54,970 bases of DNA from Planctomycetaceae bacterium (GTDB lineage Bacteria; Planctomycetota; Planctomycetia; Planctomycetales; Planctomycetaceae): positions 92,555 through 147,524 of the forward strand of contig CANJQC010000001.1 of NCBI GenBank assembly GCA_947476295.1. Reading direction: 5' to 3'. The notes under the pieces were generated by a model. That model had not been told where the DNA came from, searched no databases, and saw only the letters and a program-made list of their open reading frames with translations. How positions within the stretch are numbered: position 1 is the stretch's first letter; each line of letters begins with the position of its first letter. The position numbers were made by a program, and so were the translations under genes. This document shows, one piece after another, positions 36,997 to 46,247 of this stretch.

Positions 36997-37681
36997 CACA
37001 TTTTTCTCCGAAAAATTCCGACTCGGCCGACCTTATGAGGAACCACGGGATCGGATTGTATCATGTTGGCCGCTGTCGTGTTCTGAACGCTCAGACATTC
37101 TTACTGTGGCTGTGCTGTTCGTTTGAGATGACGGCCATTCATTCGCTTGGTTTTGAGCCAAGAGCAACATCGGGTGGAGTCACGGACGATTATCAGGATG
37201 CGTTGATTAGCCAGTGTGAACTGAAGGCAGGACCGAGCAACGCGAGTTCCGGCAGCGCCGATTTTCTGGAACTCAGTTCGTTCGGTCCGGCGGGTGCAGC
37301 AATTGCTCTTGAATGTAGCCGTCTCGCTCCGCCGAGACGAGCCTTCCATATTCCCGTATAGCTGAAGCCGGCTTTTACACCCGAGCCATCGACGATGATG
37401 GGCATGGCAGCTGGCACTGACGGAAAAACACGAAAGAACGAGGCTCATCTCGGCGGAGCGAGACGGCTACATTCGTTTGCGAATCGCACGACGAACTACT
37501 TGAACAGTGGATGATGCGCATAAACTGGCCGTCACACAACTTGATGTGTACTCGGAGGGCTGACGCCCTGCCGCTCGCCTTTATGCCGCGAGACACATCC
37601 CGGACTGCGGCTGATTGGTAACCCGATGCGGCATCGAGTATAAATTCCGTCATCCAAACATTTCCTGACAGGAGTATGGCA
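36997..37681. other. Intergenic region with inverted repeat
   Basis: About 685 bases between divergent genes. It holds the inverted repeat at 37311-37474 and a small AGGGC-TGAC-GCCCT hairpin near 37557. A frame at 36936-37361 exists but overlaps the ceramidase start and has no ribosome binding site. Nothing else is evident. Confidence 0.45.
37311..37474. repeat. Inverted repeat element (REPIN/MITE-like)
   Basis: Two 34 bp arms in opposite orientation (37311-37344 and 37441-37474), beginning GAATGTAGCCGTCTCGCTCC and differing at one position. Each arm contains its own small palindrome (TCTCG-CTCCGC-CGAGA). The spacer is about 96 bases and shows no coding pattern. It is a different family from the element at 13006 but has the same design: two inverted hairpin units. 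Confidence 0.85.
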
Positions 37682-40093
37682 ATGAGCATTTCGGGGCATA
37701 GCAGAATTTTTCTGGCAGTTGTTGTCGCACTTGAATTCACGTCCATTCTGGCAGGGCCGACGGCGCGGGGAGACGACGCCACGCGGTTGATCACGGGCGT
37801 TGAACGACAGCCATTTGTTGCGGCAACTCGACGACTGGTCGAAGCCATGGACTTTGCAGGCGCACCGTTCAGTGGCGATCTTCACCAGAAGATTGCTGAT
37901 GCAGCGGCGTTGCCTGAAGACAAGGATGCCGTGAAGCAGTTGCAGTTAATTCTAGATCCGCTCTGTCTGGCTTTCGTCAACATCAACGCCGAAAGCCGTG
38001 TCAAAGTGGCTGAAGGTCCGGTGAAGAAAGAGTTGGTTCAGCAGGGATGGCGAGCCTTTCTCGTCAAGGTTCATAACGAAGCCGGGATCAACCCGGTTCT
38101 GCTTGCCGAAAGCCCGAATGCACTGCCTGTCTACGAAAAAGGTCGGGGTGCTCGACAACAGCCGCGCAAGGACGAAAAACTCGTCAATCCGGAAGATGTG
38201 CCCGATCGATTTCTTGACCTGAATATGCTGCAGCGGGAACCACTCAAAGACAAACTGTCTGGCCTGCTGGTGGAGTATCGCGTCCTACTGCTCTACAGCC
38301 GTGATGCCGGACAGCGTGAAGCATCGCTCTCGTTTCATATCGGCGCCGGAACTCAGGATATCGGCTTCCGAAACGCAGTTCCCATCCTGTTTGACTGCAA
38401 ACCAGCGGTCGCTGTGAAGTTACAGATTCATGATGTCGATGGCGAACCGACGACGGCGAATTTTGTCATTCGTGATGCAAATGATAGAGTCTACCCGTTG
38501 CCTTCGCGGCGACTTGCTCCGGATTTCTTCTTCCACAATCAGGTTTATCGCACCGATGGCGAATCCATCATGTTGCCTCCTGGCGACTATTCATTCGTCG
38601 TGAATCGTGGCCCCGAATATCTGCCGCAGCGACTGAACGTTGCAGTGACGGACGAGGCCGAGCAAACCGTTGCCGTCGATCTGAAGCGCTGGATTCATGT
38701 CGCAAAGCAAGGCTGGTACTCCGGCGATCATCACGTCCATGCTGCTGGCTGCGCGCATTATGACAGCCCGACGGAAGGCGTCGGCCCGGAAGCCATGATG
38801 CGCCATATCCTTGGAGAAGACCTGAACGTCGGATGCGTCCTGAGCTGGGGGCCATGCTGGTACACTCAGAAGGAATATTTTAACGGCCAGGTGTCGAACC
38901 TGTCGACTCGCGACTACCTGATGCGCTACGACGTCGAAGTCAGCGGCTTCCCGTCGTCGCACGCCGGTCATTTGTGTCTGCTGAAACTCACCGAGGATGA
39001 CTACCCGGGCACGACGTTGCTGGAACAATGGCCCAGTTGGACGCTGCCCGTGCTGAAATGGGGAAAAGATCAGGGAGGCGTTGTTGGGTACAGCCACAGC
39101 GGCTGGGGACTTGCACTTCCGGACGTGATGCCGGACGGTTCGCGGAAGTTTCCAGACAAGACTCAGGGCAGTGCTGCGGGTGGCTGGCAAGGCAAAGCGG
39201 CAACAAAGCTGCCAGACTACGAAATGCCTCGCTTCGACGGTATCGGTGCCAACGAGTTCGTCGTCACGACGGCTCATAACGTCTGCGATTTCATTTCCGC
39301 CGTCGATACACCGGCCATTTGGGAACTCAATATCTGGTATCACACACTCAACTGCGGAATGACAACGCGTATCAGCGGCGAGACCGACTTCCCGTGCATC
39401 TACGGAGACCGCGTGGGGCTTGGCCGCATCTATGTGCAACTCGACAAAGGTCAGGAACTGACTTACGACACATGGATCGAAGGACTGCGTGACGGTCGAA
39501 GCTATTGTGGCGATGGGCTCAGTCATATCCTGGACTTCAAAGTTGATGACGTCAGCGTCGGTCAGCGCAAGGCTGATAGTCCGTTGAGTACACTCACGCT
39601 GGACGTTGCGAAAACCGTCAACGTCACATTCAACGCAGCAGCATTGCTGGAAGAAACACCGACGGAGTTGACGGAGTCCATTCGAAATAAACGACTGGAC
39701 GAAAAGCCATACTGGCATCTCGAACGTTGCCGCCTCGGCACTTCGCGCAACGTGCCGGTGGAAATTATCGTCAATGGTGAAGTTGTGGCGACGAAAAATC
39801 TTGTTGCAGATGGACATGTCGAACGCATGAGTTTCCCCATCGAGATCTCCCAGTCCGCCTGGGTTGCCGTTCGGATTTTCCCATCGGTCCACACGAATCC
39901 AGTCTTCGTGCAGGTCGGCGACAAACCCATCCGATCCAGTCGCCGCAGCGCCGAGTGGTGCCAGAAGGCAGTGAAAGTTTGCTGGGAAGCCAAGCAGAAT
40001 AACATTCGAGTCGAAGAACGTGAGTCCGCCAAACTGGCCTACGATCAGGCCGAGGCGATCTACGCAAAGATCCGCGAAGAGGCGACTGAATAA
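37682..40093 (+). CDS. CehA/McbA-family metallohydrolase-like exported protein
   Basis: 803 residues with a Sec signal peptide. The N-terminal ~330 residues contain a possible beta-sandwich (DCKPAVAVKLQIHDVDG) and an Ig-like stretch. The central domain opens with WYSGDHHVHAAGCAHYDSP, the His-x-His start of PHP-like metallohydrolases of the CehA/McbA type, and continues with GYSHSGWGL and IYGDRVGLGRIYVQLD. The ATG at 37682 has AGGAG 7 bases upstream; an ATG two codons earlier lies too close to it. Substrate unknown. It is divergent from the ceramidase gene and followed by AT-rich inverted repeats at about 40146-40205. Confidence 0.82.
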   Translation: MSISGHSRIFLAVVVALEFTSILAGPTARGDDATRLITGVERQPFVAATRRLVEAMDFAGAPFSGDLHQKIADAAALPEDKDAVKQLQLILDPLCLAFVNINAESRVKVAEGPVKKELVQQGWRAFLVKVHNEAGINPVLLAESPNALPVYEKGRGARQQPRKDEKLVNPEDVPDRFLDLNMLQREPLKDKLSGLLVEYRVLLLYSRDAGQREASLSFHIGAGTQDIGFRNAVPILFDCKPAVAVKLQIHDVDGEPTTANFVIRDANDRVYPLPSRRLAPDFFFHNQVYRTDGESIMLPPGDYSFVVNRGPEYLPQRLNVAVTDEAEQTVAVDLKRWIHVAKQGWYSGDHHVHAAGCAHYDSPTEGVGPEAMMRHILGEDLNVGCVLSWGPCWYTQKEYFNGQVSNLSTRDYLMRYDVEVSGFPSSHAGHLCLLKLTEDDYPGTTLLEQWPSWTLPVLKWGKDQGGVVGYSHSGWGLALPDVMPDGSRKFPDKTQGSAAGGWQGKAATKLPDYEMPRFDGIGANEFVVTTAHNVCDFISAVDTPAIWELNIWYHTLNCGMTTRISGETDFPCIYGDRVGLGRIYVQLDKGQELTYDTWIEGLRDGRSYCGDGLSHILDFKVDDVSVGQRKADSPLSTLTLDVAKTVNVTFNAAALLEETPTELTESIRNKRLDEKPYWHLERCRLGTSRNVPVEIIVNGEVVATKNLVADGHVERMSFPIEISQSAWVAVRIFPSVHTNPVFVQVGDKPIRSSRRSAEWCQKAVKVCWEAKQNNIRVEERESAKLAYDQAEAIYAKIREEATE

Positions 40094-40392
40094 AATGGAG
40101 CCGTCACGCTCCACCTTGACGAGCCTCAACAGTTTTTAAGGTGTGCAGTTTTCAGCGAGACACAGGCTGCCGTTTACTGAAAACTAAAAACTGAAAGCTG
40201 AAAACACTCAAAACCATGACTGTTCCTGAATGGGCCATTCTGTTCTACTCGCTGCTGATGATGTCAGCTCTGGCAACGGGGATCTGGCTGAAGGGAAGGC
40301 AGAAACTTTGGTGAAACTTGTCGCTGAAGATATTGAGATTGCTGATTCCTGATGGTCACTCCGGCAAGTCGTTTGTATTTCCAGGCCTTGCC
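40094..40392. other. Intergenic region after the CehA-like gene
   Basis: Holds an AT-rich inverted repeat: CAGTTTTCAG (40146-40155) against CTGAAAACT (40177-40185), continued by a run of related A-rich repeats to 40205. It may end transcription of the gene on the left. It also holds the possible 32-residue membrane peptide listed next. Confidence 0.45.
40216..40314 (+). CDS. Possible 32-residue single-pass membrane peptide
   Basis: MTVPEWAILFYSLLMMSALA-type start, one hydrophobic helix (about residues 6-24), then a basic end (WLKGRQKLW). It lies between the AT-rich repeats and a convergent membrane-protein gene. There is no strong ribosome binding site. It could be chance; a coherent helix with positive-inside topology is the only support. 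Confidence 0.3.
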   Translation: MTVPEWAILFYSLLMMSALATGIWLKGRQKLW

Positions 40393-40884
40393 TCAAGTCG
40401 TTTTCTGATCGTCATCGTCATCTAAATGGAACTTATGCAGCAAACGATGTATGAACGGAGCCAGGATGACCGCCGTCATGGTAAGAAAGGCGATCCCGCT
40501 GTAGAGAGCGTAAAACGATGAAAAAAGCTTTCCTGGCGTTGTGTGCATGCGATCGACCGGCCCCATACCGGTGAGGATCATGGCTGCGTTGAGGAGTGCA
40601 TCGACCCAGGACAGATCGGCAAAGTGATGATAACCCACACTGCCCATCAGCAGCGATAAGGCTACGATCAACAGTGTAAATCCGAAGCTGCGTCCCAGGC
40701 GAAACACAAAAACAGTACGAGGAAGCAGGGGTTCGTGATTCTTTTCAAACAAAGGAGTCCGCCTTCCGAGGTCGCTGAATCGATCGGGCTTCTCGATTCT
40801 CCCGAGAAGCAGCACAGGATAGCGGCGATTCTGCTCAAGCGCAGAATTATGGCTCTCAGACAGTGTCAAAAGCAACTGACGCAT
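40393..40884 (-). CDS. Small membrane protein, pore-loop-like
   Basis: 163 residues. About 60 hydrophilic N-terminal residues, then three hydrophobic segments: FGFTLLIVALSLLMGSVGYHHF, a short segment with DALLNAAMILTGMGPV, and FSSFYALYSGIAFLTMTAVILAPF, ending in HRLLHKFHLDDDDDQKTT. The layout (outer helix, short re-entrant-looking loop with TGMGP, inner helix) resembles a two-helix ion channel, but the filter TVGYG is not present, so a K+ channel function is not supported. Related unannotated membrane proteins occur in other bacteria. The start is uncertain. Confidence 0.7.
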   Translation of the reverse strand: MRQLLLTLSESHNSALEQNRRYPVLLLGRIEKPDRFSDLGRRTPLFEKNHEPLLPRTVFVFRLGRSFGFTLLIVALSLLMGSVGYHHFADLSWVDALLNAAMILTGMGPVDRMHTTPGKLFSSFYALYSGIAFLTMTAVILAPFIHRLLHKFHLDDDDDQKTT

Positions 40885-41387
40885 ACTACGACGGATGAGC
40901 TGTTTCGGTGGATCAAGGAGCTCAAAAAGAAGAATCCCATGTCGAGGTTGGATGACGACTACCGCCTATAGTTATATCCGCCACCCTTTGGCGGCTGCTG
41001 AGTACCACCGTTGTTAAACATTCGGTTGTTGAACACTATGCCATTTTCCGGCGTCTCCGAAATACAGCACGATTCTGAGCGGCCACTTGGTTTATTGAAG
41101 CTTCCGCATGGGGTAGTATTTTAACAAACGAATGAAGGACCACGGAATGAACGCATGGTGGATACATGTCAGCTGCCTCGCCCGGCGCGCACTCCGTCGG
41201 CGTAGTGGCGAAACGGCTCATTCGGGTCCCGGTCAGTTCCCATTTCTCTCGGGTATCGTCATCGTATTCATTGATGATGAATTGCCGCAGTTTTCCAGGA
41301 TTGATGCTTCCCCCAAAGTGGCCACAATCCAAGCAGGCCCAGAAGCAACGAGAAGTAAGAGTTAGGACCGGCGCAGGAATAACTGTC

Positions 41388-41435
41388 GTGGCCGACGCTG
41401 CCAGCGTCGGTTCGGATGCTGGCAGCATCCGCCAC
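41388..41435. repeat. REP-like double hairpin
   Basis: Two adjacent perfect hairpins, CCGACGCTG-C-CAGCGTCGG and GGATGCTG-G-CAGCATCC, bracketed by GTGGC and GCCAC, so the whole 48 bp can also fold as one cruciform. Typical of bacterial REP/REPIN units. It lies in intergenic DNA. Confidence 0.85.
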
Positions 41436-41593
41436 AATGGGACACTTATTAACACGACGGTCCTTACGCCGTTCTCCGTGGAAAACTGAAAACTCCGCAA
41501 AGTTCCCGGTTGAAAGATAAGAGGGGCATGCAGCTCCCCCCTGGCCAATACGGTTACCACCGCAATTTAAACAAACAGAAGCTAGGAACTACT

Positions 41594-41617
41594 GCACATA
41601 GAATCCGGTAGAGTCAG
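41594..41617 (+). repeat. Solo copy of a 24 bp terminal inverted repeat
   Basis: GCACATAGAATCCGGTAGAG followed by TCAG. By eye it is 23 of 24 identical, reverse-complemented, to the left TIR of the MITE at 50458, and is followed by an A-run as in the other right-end copies. No matching partner was found to its left within 700 bases, so it looks like a solo end or a deletion remnant. Confidence 0.75.
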
Positions 41618-41808
41618 AAAAATTCATGTCACTCTTCCCGAATCGAACCTACCAGTCAAAACATGCAGCCAAAGGTTCCATGGACCAGCAAGGCTTGTAT
41701 TGCCTCAGACGGATTGATGACAATAAAGGATTCGCACGAAGACATCCTGCCGTGAAAGTTCAACGCATTGGGCTCATTGTGAATTGTCATCGCATCCCGC
41801 CCCCCGAC

Positions 41809-44800
41809 TCATTTTCCGTCGCGCTTCCACCCGTGGCGGATGTGCTGGCACCACCAGCGGAGTTCGACTTGATTTGAAATCGCGTAGTCACTGATTTCCG
41901 GCGTTGTCAGATTCTTCGAAGTCTCTAAATTCGCTTCGGCTCGCTCGACTGCGGCGGTCAGGTCGTCCCGGTGTGGGTCTGTTGCATTTTGACGAAAGAC
42001 GGCGAGCGCCCTGAACAGCATTCGCAGTTGCGACTGGGAATCCGTTTCGAGGGGAGATTTCATTCGATCCAGAGTTTCTCGAGCGACCTCCAGCTTTTCG
42101 AGATGCAATGCACAAGCCGTGCGGGCCATCAGGATTCCTTCCTGGTCCTGATCGTTTTGCGGCAAGTCATTCAGTCGCGCGAGTTCGCGCGTTGCGTCAC
42201 CGTTCGTTACCACGACGGCGCGCGCTCGATACATCGCGGCATTAGGAACTGTCGAATCACCAATCGCCTTCTCTAATTCTTCCAGCACTGGTTTCTTTGC
42301 TGCCGGAGTCCCGGCGGTTTCGTGGAGGGCGGCCTGAAGATAAAAGTGCCAGGCTCGGTTTTCCACCGACAAGTCCGCGATCCTGCCGTATTGATCGACC
42401 AGTGGAGCAGCCTCGGCGAATTGCTGTCTCACGATCAGGAAATTGATCAGCTGGGAGAGCGTGTCGAGTAGCTCAGCCTTGGATCCGGCCTTCTTGTCTT
42501 CCACAAGAGCCGCACGAAAATTCGCCTCTGCTTCCGCAAAGCGTCCTGCGGCCCAGTCAACATTGCCAAGACCGAGCAGGGTGAACGCCATCGGACTGAA
42601 ATCGTTGATTCGTCTGACTTCGGGGGTCTTGCTCAGCCGCACCGCTTCGCGGAGATAGGGTTCTGCTTCCAGATAGAACTTGTGTTTGCTCAGAGCCCCG
42701 CCGAAATTGAGATTGTCAGTCCATAATTCTTCCAGGTCGTTCTGTCGCTGGTTAAGGGCGAAGACTCGTTCATAGGCCTTGCGACAGAGCGTCAAGTCCG
42801 GCAGGTCGCCAAGCTTATGAGCCATGTTGGCGAGGTCGATGCCTTCGTCCGGACTGAGTGGCTGCTCCCGCGTTGCCAGGCTGGCGAGTGCTTCTTCACC
42901 GAGTGCCGAGGCCATCTCGAATCTTTTCGCGTTCACGGCCGTAGTTACACCGACGGAAATGAGTTCGAGTCTCCATGGCAGCGATTTGCCATACCGTTGG
43001 TCGCTGGCAGCGAGCGCTTCGTTGATGAGGTTCACACCTTCGTCGGGGCGGTCCAGTTCGGCGAGCAATTCACAATAGGAACTGAGCAACACAATCGCTC
43101 GTGGATGTTCGAGCCCGACGGTGGCACGGACCACATCGAGACACTCGCGGTAGACATTTTCGGCATCCAAAAGTTGTTTGTTTGCCCAGAGCGAGGAGCC
43201 AAGGTCGTACAGCAACACCGTAATATACATGTGTTGGGGACCGAGACTCTGTTTCATCAGCTCGACCGCGCGGCGAAATCTCGGGATGGCGAGAGAGTTA
43301 AAATTGGCGCGACTGAGGATCACTCCGGCTTGATATTCTAAAACTGAGGCCAGAATCTTCTCATTTCCTAGTCCGTGCGTACTGGTCAGGGATTCCATCG
43401 CAGATACGACCAATGCGATGGCTTCCAGGGTTTTCTGCTGATCCAGCAGGCTGCCGGCGAGGACCATTCGGCCAATCGCCGTTTCGCGGTGCTTGACCCC
43501 CAGGATCCTTTCGCGAGTTGCCAGCCCGTCGCGGGCATACTGTTCGCTGCGACTGTCGCCGATCGAAATGAGCATTGCCGACATCCGAAGTTGAACATCA
43601 GCCGCCTCCACGCTGTCCAGTGTGTTCCGACGATGATGACCGGCCAGGACTTCCGCATAGAGCTTCTCGGCTTCCTGAAAATCCCCTCGTTCCGCGTGCC
43701 AGTTGGCAAGTTGAAACCGGCTCATGGCAAGATCCTTGTCGTCGGCCGGGAGCAGTTCCTGACGGATACGGAGTGCTTCTAAAAGCAGCGGCTTTGACTG
43801 GTCAAAAAGACCGAGTGATCGCGAAACATCCCCAATGGCTGAGACCATGGCCGCCCGAGTCAACTGGTCACTGCGAGATGGGCTTTGAAACTTCTCTCGC
43901 ATCAACCTGGCACCGTGGTCCAGCAACTCAACGGCCGTCACATTGCGACTGCCTTCACCGGCGGGCAAAAGTCCCGATCCGGTTAACCCGGTCGGGTCCG
44001 AGGATGTGAACAACTCACGCATGAACGACGTTAACTCGCCACTCACTTTCGCCCGAATCGCCTCCTCATCGGCACGCTTCGTTTCCTGCTCCTTGAGGTG
44101 CAGTTGGCGCTGAGCTTCTTTCTCATTATCCAGGGCGTTTTGAAGCTGCCGTGCTTCGGACTGCTGAGCGGTGATGACTTTGCCTTGGGCGGAATTGAGC
44201 AACATACCGTAGACGGTCGAAACAACCGTAACCAGGACAAACGCAGCAGCGCCCGAAACGGCCGCCGTGCGGTGCTTGCGGACCCAGCGCGCCGCCTGGG
44301 ATATGGTCGTTTCGCGGTACGCATTAACCGGCTCATCGGCGAGCCAGTGTTCGATGTCTTCCGCGATCGCCGCCGAGCAAACATAACGCTCCACCGATTT
44401 CAAGGCCATTGCCTTCAGGCAGACGGCTTCGAGAGTTTTAGGGATCTTCGAGTTGATCTCGCGAGGAAGTGGGAATGCGCCCACCTTGACACGCTCTAAC
44501 AACTCCGCCAGGTTCTGCTTTGCGAACGGCGCACGGCCTGTGAGGATGTGGTACAGCGTCGCTCCAAGGCTGTAGACATCGGTCGCCGGACCGATCTCCT
44601 CAAGGTTGCCAGCCGCCTGTTCGGGACTCATGTAGCCCGGCGTGCCGATCGCCCAGCCAAAGGCGGTCTTTTCGATGCTGCTCCCTGACGAAGGGACAAG
44701 CGTGGCCTCGTCTACGTTGGCGAAGCGGTCCTCTTTGCCTGCAATCTTTGCAAGGCCCCAGTCCACGACCAGGGTCTCACCATACTTGCCGAGCATGATG

Positions 44801-46086
44801 TTGCCCGGCTTCAGGTCGCGATGCAGCACGCCGCGACTGTGCGCATATTCGATCGCCTGGCATACATCAATGAACCGCCCCAGCAGTTTGCGAAACTCCA
44901 CACCAGCAAACGCCTCGCTTGAGACCAGTCGTGAGGCGGATTCCCTCGGTGAGGCCGCAGCGACTTGCGATTCGTTACCGATGATAGTGGAATACTCCTG
45001 ATTTTTCGGGGCTGGCCCTGAGCTCGCTGACCCCGACGTTTTGGGCTTGGTCATGGGCGCGGCATGAAACTGTTCGATCGCCTCCTTCAAACTGTCGCCC
45101 CGAATGAACCGCATCGCGTAATATGGACGGCCGTCGCTGTACTGACCCAAGCCATACACGGGGACGATGCCGGGATGTTCCAATCCACCCGTGACCTCGG
45201 CCTCCAGCATGAAGCGGTTACGACTGGATATGTCCCTAGCAAACTGCGGCTTGATCTCCTTTAACGCGACTTCACGGTGCAGTTCTTCATCATAGGCCAC
45301 CAAGACACAGCCAAGACCTCCTTCCGCGTGGGGACGCAGGATGCGGTATCGAGTCGCACCTGCAACCGGTGAGACGTGGCCTGATCCACTCGCTCCCTCG
45401 GACGGCCTGGCACTTCGACTGAGCCCTCGGACAGCGAGACTCTCAGCAATATCGACGTCATGAACTCGATGCCAGTCCACGCTGACTTCATATACCGAAC
45501 TGATCGATGCCAGGCTCACTGCCGGATCGTTGTCGTGTCGTCGCACATGCTCTTCGACGAGTGACTCCATCAACTCGCGTCGCGACGCCAACAAGTCACC
45601 GCGTTCAACCAGAATCTGTCCGAGCGGCCGTTCCTTCTGTGTCGTCCAGTCCCGCAACGCCTCGATTAACGCATCGCGACTGATGAAATCCATCTGCAAC
45701 GCCAGAATGCCAAACAACAGGTTCCGATCCGAACCACGAGGCATCTTCTTTATTTGAGGACGATCGACCTGCGGTGGCTTGTTCACTTTTGACGGCTGGC
45801 TATCCGGAGACTCCAGTGCGTCGGGCTTTGTAAACAACCGCTTGAGCGACTCCGCAAACTGCGGGAATCGCTGAACGTACGCGTCGGCAGCGCAGACTTC
45901 CCCACGCCCCGCACGCAGCGTCACCTCGGCGAAGATCAACTCCAGCAACTCGCTGTCGGTGAGTTGAGTTTCAAGTCCGGCAATCAAGGGCTCCACCAGC
46001 AGCCGATCACCGCGTTCCCAGGCGACGCATTGTCGGTGACGCAATTCGTCCAGCCCTGAAACAATGGAAAGATCGTTTTTGAGCAT
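41809..46086 (-). CDS. Giant Ser/Thr protein kinase with TM helix and TPR repeats
   Basis: 1425 residues. N-terminal regulatory part (1-245), kinase domain (about 246-585), one transmembrane helix (about 607-630), a coiled coil (640-700), then about 700 residues of TPR-like repeats (for example LHREVALKEIKP is the VAIK region; the TPRs include GNVDWAAGRFAEAEANFRAAL). Catalytic HRDLKPGN at 422-429. The metal-binding DFG is DWG (442-444). The Gly-loop is loose (AEGGLGCVL), yet VAIK-type Lys (about 276) and GTPGYMSPEQ are present. It should be active and sense a signal outside the cytoplasm through the TPR part, but no ligand is known. A planctomycete-typical architecture. Single-gene unit. Confidence 0.92.
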   Translation of the reverse strand: MLKNDLSIVSGLDELRHRQCVAWERGDRLLVEPLIAGLETQLTDSELLELIFAEVTLRAGRGEVCAADAYVQRFPQFAESLKRLFTKPDALESPDSQPSKVNKPPQVDRPQIKKMPRGSDRNLLFGILALQMDFISRDALIEALRDWTTQKERPLGQILVERGDLLASRRELMESLVEEHVRRHDNDPAVSLASISSVYEVSVDWHRVHDVDIAESLAVRGLSRSARPSEGASGSGHVSPVAGATRYRILRPHAEGGLGCVLVAYDEELHREVALKEIKPQFARDISSRNRFMLEAEVTGGLEHPGIVPVYGLGQYSDGRPYYAMRFIRGDSLKEAIEQFHAAPMTKPKTSGSASSGPAPKNQEYSTIIGNESQVAAASPRESASRLVSSEAFAGVEFRKLLGRFIDVCQAIEYAHSRGVLHRDLKPGNIMLGKYGETLVVDWGLAKIAGKEDRFANVDEATLVPSSGSSIEKTAFGWAIGTPGYMSPEQAAGNLEEIGPATDVYSLGATLYHILTGRAPFAKQNLAELLERVKVGAFPLPREINSKIPKTLEAVCLKAMALKSVERYVCSAAIAEDIEHWLADEPVNAYRETTISQAARWVRKHRTAAVSGAAAFVLVTVVSTVYGMLLNSAQGKVITAQQSEARQLQNALDNEKEAQRQLHLKEQETKRADEEAIRAKVSGELTSFMRELFTSSDPTGLTGSGLLPAGEGSRNVTAVELLDHGARLMREKFQSPSRSDQLTRAAMVSAIGDVSRSLGLFDQSKPLLLEALRIRQELLPADDKDLAMSRFQLANWHAERGDFQEAEKLYAEVLAGHHRRNTLDSVEAADVQLRMSAMLISIGDSRSEQYARDGLATRERILGVKHRETAIGRMVLAGSLLDQQKTLEAIALVVSAMESLTSTHGLGNEKILASVLEYQAGVILSRANFNSLAIPRFRRAVELMKQSLGPQHMYITVLLYDLGSSLWANKQLLDAENVYRECLDVVRATVGLEHPRAIVLLSSYCELLAELDRPDEGVNLINEALAASDQRYGKSLPWRLELISVGVTTAVNAKRFEMASALGEEALASLATREQPLSPDEGIDLANMAHKLGDLPDLTLCRKAYERVFALNQRQNDLEELWTDNLNFGGALSKHKFYLEAEPYLREAVRLSKTPEVRRINDFSPMAFTLLGLGNVDWAAGRFAEAEANFRAALVEDKKAGSKAELLDTLSQLINFLIVRQQFAEAAPLVDQYGRIADLSVENRAWHFYLQAALHETAGTPAAKKPVLEELEKAIGDSTVPNAAMYRARAVVVTNGDATRELARLNDLPQNDQDQEGILMARTACALHLEKLEVARETLDRMKSPLETDSQSQLRMLFRALAVFRQNATDPHRDDLTAAVERAEANLETSKNLTTPEISDYAISNQVELRWWCQHIRHGWKRDGK

Positions 46087-46247
46087 CGCAAGCTCCCACA
46101 GATTTTAGAGTAAGGTGTCGATCGCAATCACCTTTTTCGGCGACGGACTGATTTCCTCATTAGACTGCGTGGATGCGATTTTGTCCACTCAGCAGGTTTG
46201 GACCCCAATCACACCACCCCCCGGGATTGAGAAGTCTAGGGCATAGT

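Larger units (their letters stand above)
40885..41808. other. Large intergenic region
   Basis: About 920 bases. It contains a small CCGCCA-CCCTT-TGGCGG hairpin (40978-40994), the REP-like double hairpin at 41388-41435 and one copy of the 24 bp TIR at 41594-41617. A 174-residue minus-strand frame (41036-41560) runs straight through the double hairpin and has no ribosome binding site. I do not call it a gene, though it may overlie a decayed one. Confidence 0.5.

Noticed and set aside
36936-37361. 141-codon plus-strand frame
   Set aside because: Starts inside the ceramidase gene and ends in the inverted repeat; no ribosome binding site.
38591-40129. 512-codon minus-strand frame inside the CehA-like gene
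   Set aside because: Antisense shadow; the plus-strand frame has a signal peptide, a ribosome binding site and a family motif.
41036-41560. 174-codon minus-strand frame
   Set aside because: Passes through the REP doublet, has no ribosome binding site and shows no family pattern. Could hide a decayed gene, but not supportable.
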